Shown: positions 34,526 to 43,571 of the stretch, in pieces
Numbering within the stretch: position 1 is the first letter of the stretch
Layout: each line of letters starts with the position of its first letter
Assembly (NCBI GenBank): GCA_903917735.1
Contig: CAIXBR010000046.1
Span: 1-64,000 of the forward strand
DNA length: 64,000 nucleotides
DNA from: an uncultured Elusimicrobia bacterium
Lineage (GTDB): Bacteria; Elusimicrobiota; Elusimicrobia; Elusimicrobiales; UBA9959
Reading direction: 5' to 3'
Notes under the pieces: model-generated
What the model was told of the DNA's origin: nothing
What the model saw: only the letters and a program-made list of their open reading frames with translations
The model's database searches: none
Translations under genes and position numbers: made by a program

Positions 34526-36277
34526 ATGGAAAGCAAAGATATCGACAGGCACCTCAACGAGCTCTGGAAAAAAGTAGCCGGGAACGAGTACGTCCCGGAT
34601 TCTTCGCCTCTGCCCCCGGACATCCGCCAGTCCAACATGGAAACCATGCGTTTCCTGCGCGATAATTTCTCCAAGGCCGAGAGCGAATGGAAAACCCTGG
34701 TGGCGGGTAAGGACACCCAGCTGCGCGACCTGAACGCCCAGCTCGAGGAGACCAAGGCTCACCTGAGCGAGCTGAAGCAGCATTACCAGGAAGCCCATGA
34801 AAAGACGCTGAACGAGGAGCTGTCGGCGGCCCTGGGGCTTGAAGAATCCAAGAAAGTGCTGGACGCGCAGAAGAAGAACCATGCGCGCGAGACGGACCTG
34901 ATGAAGGAGATTCTGGAGCGCACCAGGACCGAACTGATGACCCTGCAGTCTAGCCTGCAGGGCCGCATAGACGCGCTGCGCCTGGAGCGCGACGAAGCGC
35001 GCCGCAAGGCCGATTCCTACTCGGTAGAAAGGGCGGACCTGGCCGACGCGAAGGCCGGGCTGGTGGCGAAGCTCGCCGGCTCGAAAGAGGCGGTGGAGAA
35101 GACGCTGTCCGAACTGCTGAGCGAGCGGAAGAACCGCCGCGACGACCAGGTTAAAATGCGGGACCTGGAAACCAAGATCAAAGATCTGACCGGCCGCCTG
35201 GAAGGTGCCAAGACCAATTGGGACGCCGAGCGCGTGCAGTGGCGGGAACTGTGGGACCGCGAGCGTTCCGTTTGGGAGACCCACAGACAGGAATTCGCTG
35301 TGTGGGAGGAGCGCCTGCGCTCCGAGCGCGAGGCCTGGACGTTTAAAATGCGCGAGCAGGAGGCGAAAGGCTTGGAAAGCGCCACCGGCCTGACCAACAT
35401 ACTCAAGGAGTCCAGCCAGTGGTCCGAGAAGGTAACGCAGATACTGAAGCTTTACGCGCTTAAAGGTGTGGAGCTGCCCAGCGTTTTCGTTTCCGCCGGG
35501 CCCGACCAAAACTTCGTCCGCGCCCGCAATAACGTGACCCGCGTGCTGGCTATCGGGCTGGCCGGCATTATGCTTATGAGCGTGGCCGCCTGGCAGATAT
35601 ACGGCTGGCGCGCCAAAGTCCATTACACGCTGCTCTCCAGCGCTCCCATAGACCTGCAGAGCCCTTCAGGGCTGGCCGTTACCAAGGACGGCGTCTGGCT
35701 GGCCGACTGGAACAGGGGACTGATCCTGAAAGACGGCAAGGACATGACCACTCTGCGCGTGCTGGCGCCTGCCGCCGAAGAGCCGGTGAGGGCCGGGGCG
35801 CTGTCCGCCTCGGACTCGGGCCTATGGACGCTGGACATGGCGCAGCTGCGCTATGCCCGCCAGGACCTTAAGGACGGCAAAATAATAGAGACCGTAAAAA
35901 CTCCCGGCCCGGCCCCTCAGGGCGCGGCCTGGGACGGCTACAACCTCTGGGCTTTCGACGCCTCCTCCGGCCTGCTGTACAAGTACGGACTGGACCCTAA
36001 GGCCGGGGCTTCCGCCACTTACCAGCTGGAAGGGCTGAAAAGCCTGGTCTGCATGCAGTGGGACGGCGCAACGCTGTGGACCCTGGACGGCAAGAACATG
36101 CTGGGCCGCTACGCTCTTAAGGACGGAAAATTTGAGAAGCTCTCAAGCCAGCTTTTCGGGCATAAACAGGCCACCGCCATTTGGGTGGCCGGGAACGTCC
36201 TGTGGTCGGTAGAAAAGTCCGGGGAACTGTCCGGCGGATATGAACTGAAAAGTTATTCGCTGAAACTGTATAATTAA
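34526..36277 (+). CDS. Coiled-coil membrane protein with C-terminal beta-propeller-like domain
   Basis: A 583-residue protein of unknown function. Residues ~1-300 are highly charged coiled coil and lack a signal peptide, so they are cytoplasmic. One membrane helix (VLAIGLAGIMLMSVAAW) lies near residues 335-355. The rest would be periplasmic and consists of repeated strands with Trp at the blade ends (GVWLADWNRGLILK, GLWTLDMAQLRYA, NLWAFDASSGLLYK, TLWTLDGKNMLGRY), as in WD- or NHL-like propellers. It follows a phased half-site promoter. The layout suggests a link between a cytoplasmic scaffold and a periplasmic binding surface. Confidence 0.7.
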   Translation: MESKDIDRHLNELWKKVAGNEYVPDSSPLPPDIRQSNMETMRFLRDNFSKAESEWKTLVAGKDTQLRDLNAQLEETKAHLSELKQHYQEAHEKTLNEELSAALGLEESKKVLDAQKKNHARETDLMKEILERTRTELMTLQSSLQGRIDALRLERDEARRKADSYSVERADLADAKAGLVAKLAGSKEAVEKTLSELLSERKNRRDDQVKMRDLETKIKDLTGRLEGAKTNWDAERVQWRELWDRERSVWETHRQEFAVWEERLRSEREAWTFKMREQEAKGLESATGLTNILKESSQWSEKVTQILKLYALKGVELPSVFVSAGPDQNFVRARNNVTRVLAIGLAGIMLMSVAAWQIYGWRAKVHYTLLSSAPIDLQSPSGLAVTKDGVWLADWNRGLILKDGKDMTTLRVLAPAAEEPVRAGALSASDSGLWTLDMAQLRYARQDLKDGKIIETVKTPGPAPQGAAWDGYNLWAFDASSGLLYKYGLDPKAGASATYQLEGLKSLVCMQWDGATLWTLDGKNMLGRYALKDGKFEKLSSQLFGHKQATAIWVAGNVLWSVEKSGELSGGYELKSYSLKLYN

Positions 36278-36295
36278 CGACAGCGGATCTTATTG

Positions 36296-36410
36296 TTCAC
36301 TGCAGAGACGCAGAGGACGCAGAAGAGGAAAAATATGAAAGAATTTGAGATTGTGTTCTTTGTCTCAACACTCGAATATTTCTTTGCGCTCTCTGCGCCT
36401 CTGCGGCAGA
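36296..36410. repeat. TTCACCGCAGAG-type palindromic repeat, copy 2, in a 301-bp gap
   Basis: TTCACTGCAGAGACGCAGAG (36296) is mirrored by CTCTGCGCCTCTGCGGCA ending near 36408. The remainder of the gap (36411-36578) is AT-rich, with a repeated AGCGGTC (36481 and 36502) and a short T-run at 36515-36522; I see no gene in it. Confidence 0.7.
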
Positions 36411-36578
36411 TTTTGCGGTTTTGTTATTTATATTGATTTATATATGAGGAAAATGTCAAAATTCTGTAATTATAAGATAAAGCGGTCCGCTGATTCTGAT
36501 AAGCGGTCTGCCCTCTTTTTTTGAGGCCGTTCGTGGCCGGTGGCCTATGATCCGGCGACTTCAGAGGAATGGAAGATT

Positions 36579-39500
36579 ATGCGAAAACAACTGATTTCAT
36601 TGTTTGGCGCTCTGGCCGTACTGGCCGGGCTGTCCGCTTCCGCATCCGCCCAGCAGCTCTATATAAATAAAGTCGACGTAGGCGACGGCGGCAACGAATA
36701 CTGCAACGACGGCACCCTGGGGGCGCTGTCGCGTTCTTTCTATACCGGCCTGACCGGAAATCCTTGGACCGACTCGGCGCTCATAGAGTTCGAAAGGCCC
36801 CGGCTTGGTACTGGTGGCGCCGGCACTTATAAATACCCCGGTAACTGCCTGGCCATGTGCGCCAGTATACAGTGCGTAATCGCCAGTACACCGTCCACCT
36901 TCGGTATAGATGAACTCACTTTCGAACTCTTCAAATTCGGCTCCGGATCCAATCCGCTGGACCCGTCCTCCACCCCGCCTATAAAGACCATTTCAATGTA
37001 CAACATAGGGACCTGCGGATGTCCCAACGCCGCCACTCCCGACGCTACTAATTGCGCGAATCAATCCATCGATATAGGCACCTTTTGTTCCAACTGGGAC
37101 GCCTCATATAATCTCAACGGCATATTCGGCAAGACCAACGGCCAGTACGGCTTCAGGGCCAAGGTCAAGACCAACCAGGTAAGCCAGCAGGCCGGCAATA
37201 TCTCCATAGAACAGACCGTGGCCTATCCCGGCCAGAACCAGATACCCATACAGGTGAACGTGACCAATATACACACGGTGCGCTCCAGCCCCACCGTGGT
37301 GGGCAGGATTACCGGTGTGGCGGCCCAGCCGTACAATATCCTTTACCGCCTTTCCAAGGACGCCCTGACCAGCATAACTATTTATGACGCCAACACCCCC
37401 GGCACCCTGCACACCGATACCCCGGTGCGCAACATTATCACCGATACCGCGCGCGCGGGCGAAGGCACGCCCGACGGCACCCTTACCAACGGCGACTTCT
37501 GGGACGGCCGCAACAATCACGGCGACATGATGCCCCCCGGACTTTACCTGGCGCAGATAGACGCCAAAACCAACGACATGTGGACCGACGCTTCTACCGG
37601 CTCCGACTTGGCTTTCCCTACCACGGTGCAGATAGCGCTGGACCCGCTGCAGGTGACCGACGTGGCCATAAAGCCGCTGGGCGCTTCCTCCACCGACCTG
37701 GCTACCATCAGCTACCTGCTTACCGAGGCGGCTACGGTTTATGTGGAGATCTATAGCCCCGGAACGTCCTTCTCCAGCGTAAATGTGGCGCCTCCGGTGC
37801 TTTCCAGCGGCAAGCTGCTGCGCACTTTTATGGAGGAGAAAGAAAGCCGTAAACAGGTCACCACCTACTGGGACGGCCGCGACAATACCGGCAGCCCGGT
37901 CTGCGACGGCAATTATGTTTACGCCATTTACGCGGTGCTGCCTTCCCCCGCCCAAACTTCCGCACCCGTCGGCCAGATATACACCATGCGCACCATGACC
38001 GGCACGGTGCCGGTGAACCGCGGCAGCGTGATAGCGCTGATGAGCCCCTCCCAGACGGTTATAGGCTCTTCGCCTTCGGTGGCCGGCCTGGAGCCTTTCT
38101 ATTTCCGCTATACCCCGGTACGCGACACTTATGCCAGCCTTACGATAAAGAAGATGGACGGCATCACGGTGAAGCGCAAGGTTATGGATAACGAGATGCG
38201 CTTCGCCAACTTCTCCAACCGCGAAGCCTGGGACGGCAAGGACGACTACGGAGTTTATGTTGCCAGCGGGCCCTATCTGGCCGAGCTGGTCACTACCGAC
38301 CCCTTCGTTTGCGCGACGCAGAAAACCTCCACGGTGACGGCTATTATCCCGGTGGATATGTTCCGTACCGTGGACGTGCAGCAAAAAGCCCTGCTGGGCG
38401 GCACCTCCGAAATGGCCAGCATCAGCTTCGAGTTTTCCGAGCCGATGTACATGGACCTGAATGTCTACCCGGTAAGCACCGTAATAGACCCTTCCCCCTG
38501 GCCTCCCAACCCTTCCTCACTGCCTTCCCCCGTTTATAACGTGCAGGGCATGCGCCCCGGCCGCTTCAAGATAACGGAATACTGGGACGGGCGCGACAAT
38601 ACCGGCCTGCTGGTGCCGGACGGCCGTTATCCTTTTACGCTGGTGGCGCACAGCACCGGCACGGCCCAGACCATGTACGCCACCGACCAGACCTACGGCT
38701 ACGTGGACATTTCGCGCGGCCAGATAATTTTCACGGAGTTCGAAGTAACGCCGACCATCCCGCAGATGTACAGCTCCTCGGACGTGGTGAAACTGCCGCC
38801 TTTCGAAATAGACTACGGCGTTACCAGGCAGTCTTCGGTTACTGTGGAGATACTCACGCTGGACATTAATCCCCGCCTGGTGGCCACGGTTACGGCCGGC
38901 CAGGTGCGCGACGGCGACCTGGGCTACAAGGACTTCTGGGACGGCAAGGACGCCCTCGGCAATTTTGTGCCGGGGGGGGCCTACAACGTGAGGGTACGCG
39001 CCCAGGATATCTCAACGCAGCAGCTGAACTCCAAAGCCACGGTGCAGATGACCATAGACGTTTACCCGCTGCGCCTCTACGACGTTTCCATAGTGCCGCT
39101 AACTATGGATACGCCGGCCGCGGTCTCCTACCAGGTGGCGGAGCCGATGAAAGTGGTGACCAAGATCTATAAGCCGGGAACCTCCTTTATAGGCACCGAG
39201 GCCTATCCGCCCGAGGCCAGCAGCCTGGTGAAACGCATTATAGGCGTAAGGCCGGCCCGCACGCAGATAACCGAATATTGGGACGGCACTGACCTTACGC
39301 TATCCAAGGTGCCGGACGGCAACTATGTGTTCAAGGTTTACGCTTCTACCATGACGGAGGCGATAAGCACGCTGACCGGCATCCCCGACCCTCTGCTCTG
39401 TCCCAACGGCTCGTGTCTTGCGGACGACATAATAACATCTAATATCCCGGTAACCAAGGGCGGCACAGCCGACCTCTGCGCCGAGTTCGAGCACGACTCT

Positions 39501-39824
39501 TTCTTCGCGCCTAACCCGTACAACAACGGCAACGGCGGCTGGTTCAATATACCGCTGATCATGAACGGGCGCGTCACGATGAAGATCTTCGACCTGGCCG
39601 GCGACCTGATTTACAGCAGGGATTACGGCATAAAGGGCGGCGGTGACAACATAAACGGCAGCGGCAAGTGCTCGGTCACCCACACCGATCCCGCCTGCTG
39701 GCCCAGGGTCAACCGCTCCGGCAAGACCGTGGCGCCGGGCGTCTACTTCGCCGTAATACGCTTTGAGGCCACGGAGGGAACGCGAGACGTTTGCCAGACG
39801 GTGAAGAAGATATTGATACCGTAG
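36579..39824 (+). CDS. Large exported protein with FlgD-type Ig repeats and sorting-domain-like C-terminus
   Basis: A 1081-residue protein with a signal peptide (LISLFGALAVLAGLSASASA). It holds six FlgD-Ig-type units, each with a WDGRDN-G--VPDG-Y signature (for example YWDGRDNTGLLVPDGRYPF and FWDGKDALGNFVPGGAYN). The last ~110 residues (APNPYNNGNG ... VTMKIFDLAGDLIY ... KTVAPGVYFAVIRFEA ... KKILIP) resemble the C-terminal sorting domains of type IX secretion cargo. A PorV-like gene follows, which fits that comparison. A beta-rich N-terminal domain with Cys pairs precedes the repeats. It may be a surface adhesin of the pilus island. The ATG at 36579 follows AGAGGAA. Confidence 0.75.
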   Translation: MRKQLISLFGALAVLAGLSASASAQQLYINKVDVGDGGNEYCNDGTLGALSRSFYTGLTGNPWTDSALIEFERPRLGTGGAGTYKYPGNCLAMCASIQCVIASTPSTFGIDELTFELFKFGSGSNPLDPSSTPPIKTISMYNIGTCGCPNAATPDATNCANQSIDIGTFCSNWDASYNLNGIFGKTNGQYGFRAKVKTNQVSQQAGNISIEQTVAYPGQNQIPIQVNVTNIHTVRSSPTVVGRITGVAAQPYNILYRLSKDALTSITIYDANTPGTLHTDTPVRNIITDTARAGEGTPDGTLTNGDFWDGRNNHGDMMPPGLYLAQIDAKTNDMWTDASTGSDLAFPTTVQIALDPLQVTDVAIKPLGASSTDLATISYLLTEAATVYVEIYSPGTSFSSVNVAPPVLSSGKLLRTFMEEKESRKQVTTYWDGRDNTGSPVCDGNYVYAIYAVLPSPAQTSAPVGQIYTMRTMTGTVPVNRGSVIALMSPSQTVIGSSPSVAGLEPFYFRYTPVRDTYASLTIKKMDGITVKRKVMDNEMRFANFSNREAWDGKDDYGVYVASGPYLAELVTTDPFVCATQKTSTVTAIIPVDMFRTVDVQQKALLGGTSEMASISFEFSEPMYMDLNVYPVSTVIDPSPWPPNPSSLPSPVYNVQGMRPGRFKITEYWDGRDNTGLLVPDGRYPFTLVAHSTGTAQTMYATDQTYGYVDISRGQIIFTEFEVTPTIPQMYSSSDVVKLPPFEIDYGVTRQSSVTVEILTLDINPRLVATVTAGQVRDGDLGYKDFWDGKDALGNFVPGGAYNVRVRAQDISTQQLNSKATVQMTIDVYPLRLYDVSIVPLTMDTPAAVSYQVAEPMKVVTKIYKPGTSFIGTEAYPPEASSLVKRIIGVRPARTQITEYWDGTDLTLSKVPDGNYVFKVYASTMTEAISTLTGIPDPLLCPNGSCLADDIITSNIPVTKGGTADLCAEFEHDSFFAPNPYNNGNGGWFNIPLIMNGRVTMKIFDLAGDLIYSRDYGIKGGGDNINGSGKCSVTHTDPACWPRVNRSGKTVAPGVYFAVIRFEATEGTRDVCQTVKKILIP

Positions 39825-39835
39825 GGGAGATAAGA

Positions 39836-39892
39836 GTCAGGGAGTCACACACGACTCTTGACAAGAACAGTCTCGCGTTGCCCGACTCCCAG
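39836..39892. repeat. GAGTC/GACTC palindromic repeat
   Basis: GAGTCAGGGAGTC at 39836 is mirrored by ACGACTCTTG and CCCGACTCCC up to 39892. It lies in the gap before the PorV-like gene and relates to the repeat at 28921. Confidence 0.5.
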
Positions 39893-39907
39893 ATAGGCGG
39901 TAATTTT

Positions 39908-40882
39908 ATGAGACATATAACAAAAACCATCCTGGTCGCCGCGGCCTTTCTGGCTTTTTCAACCGCCGGTTACGCCGCCGATTCGAATATAGGTACCGAA
40001 GGCGCGGTTTTCCTGAAGCTTCCCACCGGCAGCCCCAGGGCGCAGGCGCTCGGCGACACCGGCGTTTCTATATTGGAGGGCGGCGAGGCCATGGGGATAA
40101 ACCCGGCCGGTATAGCCTCCGCTCAGATGCGCGAGGTCTCTTTTTCCTATCTGAGCTGGCTGCAGGGTTACGGCGGTCAGTACATGTCCTACGTGCACCC
40201 TATCGGGCAGTCGGTTATTGGGATCAACCTGGCGTATTACGGCATCACGGGCTTCGACGTCCGCGACTCGGACGGCAAGCCGCAGTACGGCACCGACGTA
40301 AAGGTGCGCAACGGCTATTCCTCCATTTCCATCGCCAAGGGCTTTTTCCTCGAGAAGTTTCTGGTCGGGGTAAGCGCCAAAGAGGTGATGGAGGATAATT
40401 CCGCTGCCACGTACAGGAACCTGGTCTTCGACATGGGCGCCATCCTGCACCTGGGCCGCAAACTTTCGCTGGGCTGGGCCGGGCAGAATTTCTCCGGCAA
40501 GAAAAGCCAGGTGGTGAAGGTGCAGCGCCTGGGCGGGGCGTTCGCTTTTAACCCTTTTTTCACGGTGGTTCTTGAGCAGAAAACCTATTCCGACAGTTCC
40601 GGCCATCTCGGCGGCGGCGTAGAGCTGAGCCTCCCCGAGGAGGTGCTGCAGGTGGGCCGCGTGTCCCTGCGCGCCGGCTATTCTCCGTCCAACAGCCACG
40701 GCAAGAACATGACCGACAAGACCATAGACACCCTCGGTATGAACGACTTGTCCGGGTGGGCGTTCGGCGTGGGGCTCTACAGCGCGCAGGCGCTGGGCTA
40801 CGGCATGGGCTTCGATTATACCCTGGCGCCTTACGGCGCGCTGGGCAAAACCAGCCAGCTGGCGCTGAAGTTCCAGTTCTAA
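39908..40882 (+). CDS. PorV/PorQ-like outer-membrane beta-barrel protein
   Basis: A 324-residue protein: signal peptide (ILVAAAFLAFSTAGYA), then the PorV-family opening with GSPRAQALGDTGVSILEGGEA and the INPAGIA segment, followed by a barrel ending in the aromatic C-terminus LKFQF. PorV-type proteins shuttle secreted cargo at the outer membrane in type IX secretion; family members also occur in phyla without a proven system. It lies between the FlgD-Ig protein and the pilin genes. I chose the ATG at 39908, since the frame upstream is repeat sequence. Confidence 0.8.
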   Translation: MRHITKTILVAAAFLAFSTAGYAADSNIGTEGAVFLKLPTGSPRAQALGDTGVSILEGGEAMGINPAGIASAQMREVSFSYLSWLQGYGGQYMSYVHPIGQSVIGINLAYYGITGFDVRDSDGKPQYGTDVKVRNGYSSISIAKGFFLEKFLVGVSAKEVMEDNSAATYRNLVFDMGAILHLGRKLSLGWAGQNFSGKKSQVVKVQRLGGAFAFNPFFTVVLEQKTYSDSSGHLGGGVELSLPEEVLQVGRVSLRAGYSPSNSHGKNMTDKTIDTLGMNDLSGWAFGVGLYSAQALGYGMGFDYTLAPYGALGKTSQLALKFQF

Positions 40883-40894
40883 AGGACGCGCGCA

Positions 40895-41068
40895 ATGACC
40901 ATTCGCAGGAAGCGCAACGGCCAGACGGCGATAGAGTATCTGCTGGTTACGGTTTCCCTGCTTTTAGTTTTTGTGATGATGTACAAGGCGCTGCAGTACT
41001 CGCTTGCCAACCAGTTCAAGCGCGGCGGCATGGTGATAATAAGGATGTATAAGGAAGACCCCTGGTAA
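40895..41068 (+). CDS. Small class III prepilin-like protein
   Basis: A 57-residue protein starting MTIRRKRNGQTAIEYLL: a short basic leader, then a GQ-x2-x-EY motif and a hydrophobic stretch (LLVTVSLLLVFVMMY). This is the class III (Flp/archaellin type) prepilin signal, cut by a TadV/CpaA-like peptidase. The tail is basic and ends MYKEDPW. It lies 12 nt after the PorV-like gene and 42 nt before the main pilin. It could be a minor pilin. Confidence 0.75.
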   Translation: MTIRRKRNGQTAIEYLLVTVSLLLVFVMMYKALQYSLANQFKRGGMVIIRMYKEDPW

Positions 41069-41110
41069 AAGACAGGGCACGATCTGAAATTGTTCACGGA
41101 GGAATACAAA

Positions 41111-41302
41111 ATGAATAAGCTGTTCAAGAACCGGAAAGGCCAGAATACCGTTGAATACCTGCTGATGCTCGCGGTCGTAGTGGGCGTCGTGCTTATAGCG
41201 GGCGTTGCGCTCAAGAAGTATATGCCGCAGTTGTTCGGAAGCATACAGGGCATGATCAACGGCGCTGCCAGCACGCTGGGCTCTTCCGCCGGCAACAATT
41301 AA
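41111..41302 (+). CDS. Flp-type major pilin candidate
   Basis: A 63-residue prepilin: leader MNKLFKNRK, class III motif GQNTVEYLLML, a hydrophobic helix (AVVVGVVLIAGVALKKYM) and a small Ser/Gly-rich end. GGAGG precedes the ATG. Size and motif match Flp pilins of the Tad system. It shares its signal core with the pilin at 58513. High expression would be expected of the main pilin but cannot be read here. Confidence 0.85.
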   Translation: MNKLFKNRKGQNTVEYLLMLAVVVGVVLIAGVALKKYMPQLFGSIQGMINGAASTLGSSAGNN

Positions 41303-41412
41303 AGCCGCAGTCCGCGGTCGCGGTTGGGCCTCGGCGGTAAAACCGCCGGGCCCGGAATTTCGCGGTAAGGCCCCGGCCGGAAACAGGCTCCGGGGGGGCC
41401 GCAGGATATTGC

Positions 41413-41934
41413 ATGAAACGCTCAGCGTTAGGCGCATCCCCCCTTTCCGGTAAACCCGGGGGGCTTTGGGCCAGGGCAAAAAAGACGGGACAGGTGACCG
41501 TAGAACTGCTGCTGGTGCTGCCGGTTTTCATGCTGCTGCTGTTCTTTATAATGGAGATGGGGAATATGGGCTTCCAGACCATACTGGCGCATCACTGCGC
41601 GTATGAACTGGCGCGCATAGGCTCCCTGGTGGCGGGGCCTAACGGGGCCGGCACCGGCGGCGGGCAGAGCCTGGCCCAGACAAAGATGAAGAGCGTCCTG
41701 GGCCAGATGTTCCCCGCATCCCCGGGGGTAAGTGTGGACAGCACCATGGTGGATACGCTTAAGGACCCCCAGTCCGGCCAGATGGGCCAGGACCTGCTGG
41801 TCACGCTGACGTATACGGCCAAGCTTATCTTCCCGGGTTCCAGCTATTTTTTATCGGACCCGCCGAAGGGCAGCAAGAAGAAGAAGATAATAGTGCGGGT
41901 GCGCATGCCGGTGGAAAAGCCGTACTTCCAGTAG
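41413..41934 (+). CDS. TadE-like pseudopilin
   Basis: A 173-residue protein with a ~27-residue leader, the motif GQVTVELLLVLPVFML and one membrane helix, then AHHCAYELARIGSLVAG, typical of TadE/TadF pseudopilins. The rest is a periplasmic domain with a Lys-rich end. It sits between the pilin and cpaB, as in Tad loci. Confidence 0.78.
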   Translation: MKRSALGASPLSGKPGGLWARAKKTGQVTVELLLVLPVFMLLLFFIMEMGNMGFQTILAHHCAYELARIGSLVAGPNGAGTGGGQSLAQTKMKSVLGQMFPASPGVSVDSTMVDTLKDPQSGQMGQDLLVTLTYTAKLIFPGSSYFLSDPPKGSKKKKIIVRVRMPVEKPYFQ

Positions 41935-42008
41935 GAAGCGGCCGGGTGGATTTTAAGATTTAATACGGATTTAACGGGAAGTCAATAATTTAACTGGAGA
42001 ATATCTAT

Positions 42009-42764
42009 ATGGAAAAGAAAGGCATGCTCGTCCCTGTGCTGCTGGCCCTGGCGGCCGCAGGCATATACTGGTGGGTGCTGACTTCCAAAGAGCGCGCAAT
42101 GTCCGCCCAGCACGAGAACGCCACGGTGCTGACCGCGCGTTTCGACCTGCCCGCGCGCACCATCATGAACGTGGACCTTGTCGAGACCAAGGTGGTGCCC
42201 CGCATGTACGTGGAGCAGGACGCCTACGAGGTCAAGAGCCAGTCCGATATCAAGCTGGTCTCCAACCTGGTCACTTCCATCCGCATCCCGAAAGGCAACC
42301 AGATCACCGAGTCCGCGCTGGTCTCGCTCAGCCCCGAGGCGGGCCTGAGCGTAAAGGTTCCGCCCGGCTACCGCGGCTGCGTGGTGCCGCTGGAGAACGA
42401 TCTGCTGCGGCTTATAAAGCCCGGCGACCGCGTGGATATACTTGTTACCTTTGACGCCGTGATGGGGGACAACCGCAAGGAAAAGGTCACCGCCACCATA
42501 CTCCAGAACGTGCTGGTGCTGGGTGTGGGCGGCAACCTCGGCCAGGGGCTTTCGGGCGCCCAGGCGAAATCCAAGGCCTCAGCCGAAGCGGCCGACCAGG
42601 CTTTCTCCGAGAAGGCCGCGCTCAGCTTGGCGCTTAATCCCAACGAGGCCCAGTACCTGTCGCTCTCCATCAAACAGGGGGCGGTGGACGTAATAGTGCG
42701 CGGACTCGGCGACGTGGAGCTGCACCCGATGGAAATAGCCTCTTTCAAGCGGCTTATAAAATAA
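42009..42764 (+). CDS. cpaB: Tad pilus assembly protein CpaB/RcpC
   Basis: A 251-residue periplasmic protein with one N-terminal helix (MLVPVLLALAAAGIYWWV) and a SAF domain (TVLTARFDLPARTIMNVDLVETKVV), followed by PGDRVDILVTFDAVMGDN, the RcpC/CpaB core. CpaB works with the secretin. TGGAG lies just upstream. The secretin-like gene follows after 12 nt. Confidence 0.87.
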   Translation: MEKKGMLVPVLLALAAAGIYWWVLTSKERAMSAQHENATVLTARFDLPARTIMNVDLVETKVVPRMYVEQDAYEVKSQSDIKLVSNLVTSIRIPKGNQITESALVSLSPEAGLSVKVPPGYRGCVVPLENDLLRLIKPGDRVDILVTFDAVMGDNRKEKVTATILQNVLVLGVGGNLGQGLSGAQAKSKASAEAADQAFSEKAALSLALNPNEAQYLSLSIKQGAVDVIVRGLGDVELHPMEIASFKRLIK

Positions 42765-42776
42765 GGCGGATAACCT

Positions 42777-43499
42777 ATGAAAAAGATCATCTTTGCCGCA
42801 GCCGCGCTGGCCCTGCCCGCGCTTGCCGCGGCGGAAACCACTCAGATGGTGGCCGTCAGCGCCGATATCGTGGAAATAAGCGGTTCCATACAGAAAACGC
42901 GGGGCTTCTCCTGGAACCAGTTCTTCGATTTCAGCGAAAAGACCATTCCGGGCATAATAACTGTGGGGGATTTTGAGCGCAAGACGCAACTGGCCGCTTC
43001 TATCAAACTGCTGGAGACGGAGGGCAAGGCGCAGATGCTGTCCAACCCCAAGGTCATCACCAAGAGTGGCACGCAGGCCAACTTCACCGTCGGCGGCGAG
43101 ATACCGGTCCCGTATTCCAACAACCAGGGCGTGGGCGCCGAGTTCAAGAAATACGGCGTTATTCTTGTGGTGCTGCCGGTGGTAATAGCCGAAAAAAAGG
43201 ACACAGTGGACGTGCAGATACAGCTGGAGGTCTCGAACCCCAACTATTCGCAGACCGTGGTCGCTTCCGGAACCACCATCCCCTCGATGATAACGCGCCA
43301 GATCCAGACCGAGGTGGAGCTGAAGAGCGGGGAAACGCTGGTCATCGGCGGCCTGAAGAGCAGCAGCCGCGACATTTCCAAGAACAGAGTGCCTATACTG
43401 GGCAGCCTGCCGCTTATCGGCGCGCTGTTCAGTTCCACGGATATCGTGGAGAAACAGAGTTCGCTGTTCCTGTTCGTGACTTTCGATATTATTAAATAG
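42777..43499 (+). CDS. Short secretin (CpaC/RcpA-like) lacking N-domains
   Basis: A 240-residue exported protein (MKKIIFAAAALALPALAAAE). Nearly all of it is the secretin C-domain: LLETEGKAQMLSNPKVITKS, GGEIPVPYS, YGVILVVLPVV, TEVELKSGETLVIGGL and VPILGSLPLIGALFSS. The N0/N1 and BON regions of CpaC, usually 200 residues or more, are missing. It is next to cpaB and the TadZ-TadA fusion, so it is the likely outer-membrane gate of this Tad system, with N-domain functions perhaps supplied elsewhere. Confidence 0.82.
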   Translation: MKKIIFAAAALALPALAAAETTQMVAVSADIVEISGSIQKTRGFSWNQFFDFSEKTIPGIITVGDFERKTQLAASIKLLETEGKAQMLSNPKVITKSGTQANFTVGGEIPVPYSNNQGVGAEFKKYGVILVVLPVVIAEKKDTVDVQIQLEVSNPNYSQTVVASGTTIPSMITRQIQTEVELKSGETLVIGGLKSSSRDISKNRVPILGSLPLIGALFSSTDIVEKQSSLFLFVTFDIIK

Positions 43500-43565
43500 A
43501 CGGGTGGATAACCAAATCGACGGATAGCATGTTTTAAACTGTCCAACAGTCTAACTGGCCAACTG
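43499..43565. repeat. 8-bp-period repeat before the tadZ-tadA gene
   Basis: GACGGGTGGATAACC and CGACGGATAG, then TGTCCAACAGTCTAACTGGC: opposed near-copies of an 8-bp unit fill the 72-nt gap, leaving no Shine-Dalgarno before the ATG at 43572. Confidence 0.5.
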
Positions 43566-43571
43566 ATTTAT

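Noticed and set aside
36444-36524. A 26-codon frame before the FlgD-Ig gene
   Set aside because: Too short, no Shine-Dalgarno and no recognisable leader-peptide feature.
40895-41068. Treating the 57-codon frame as noise
   Set aside because: Rejected the dismissal: the basic leader plus GQTAIEYLL motif and tight spacing to both neighbours support a real prepilin-like gene.
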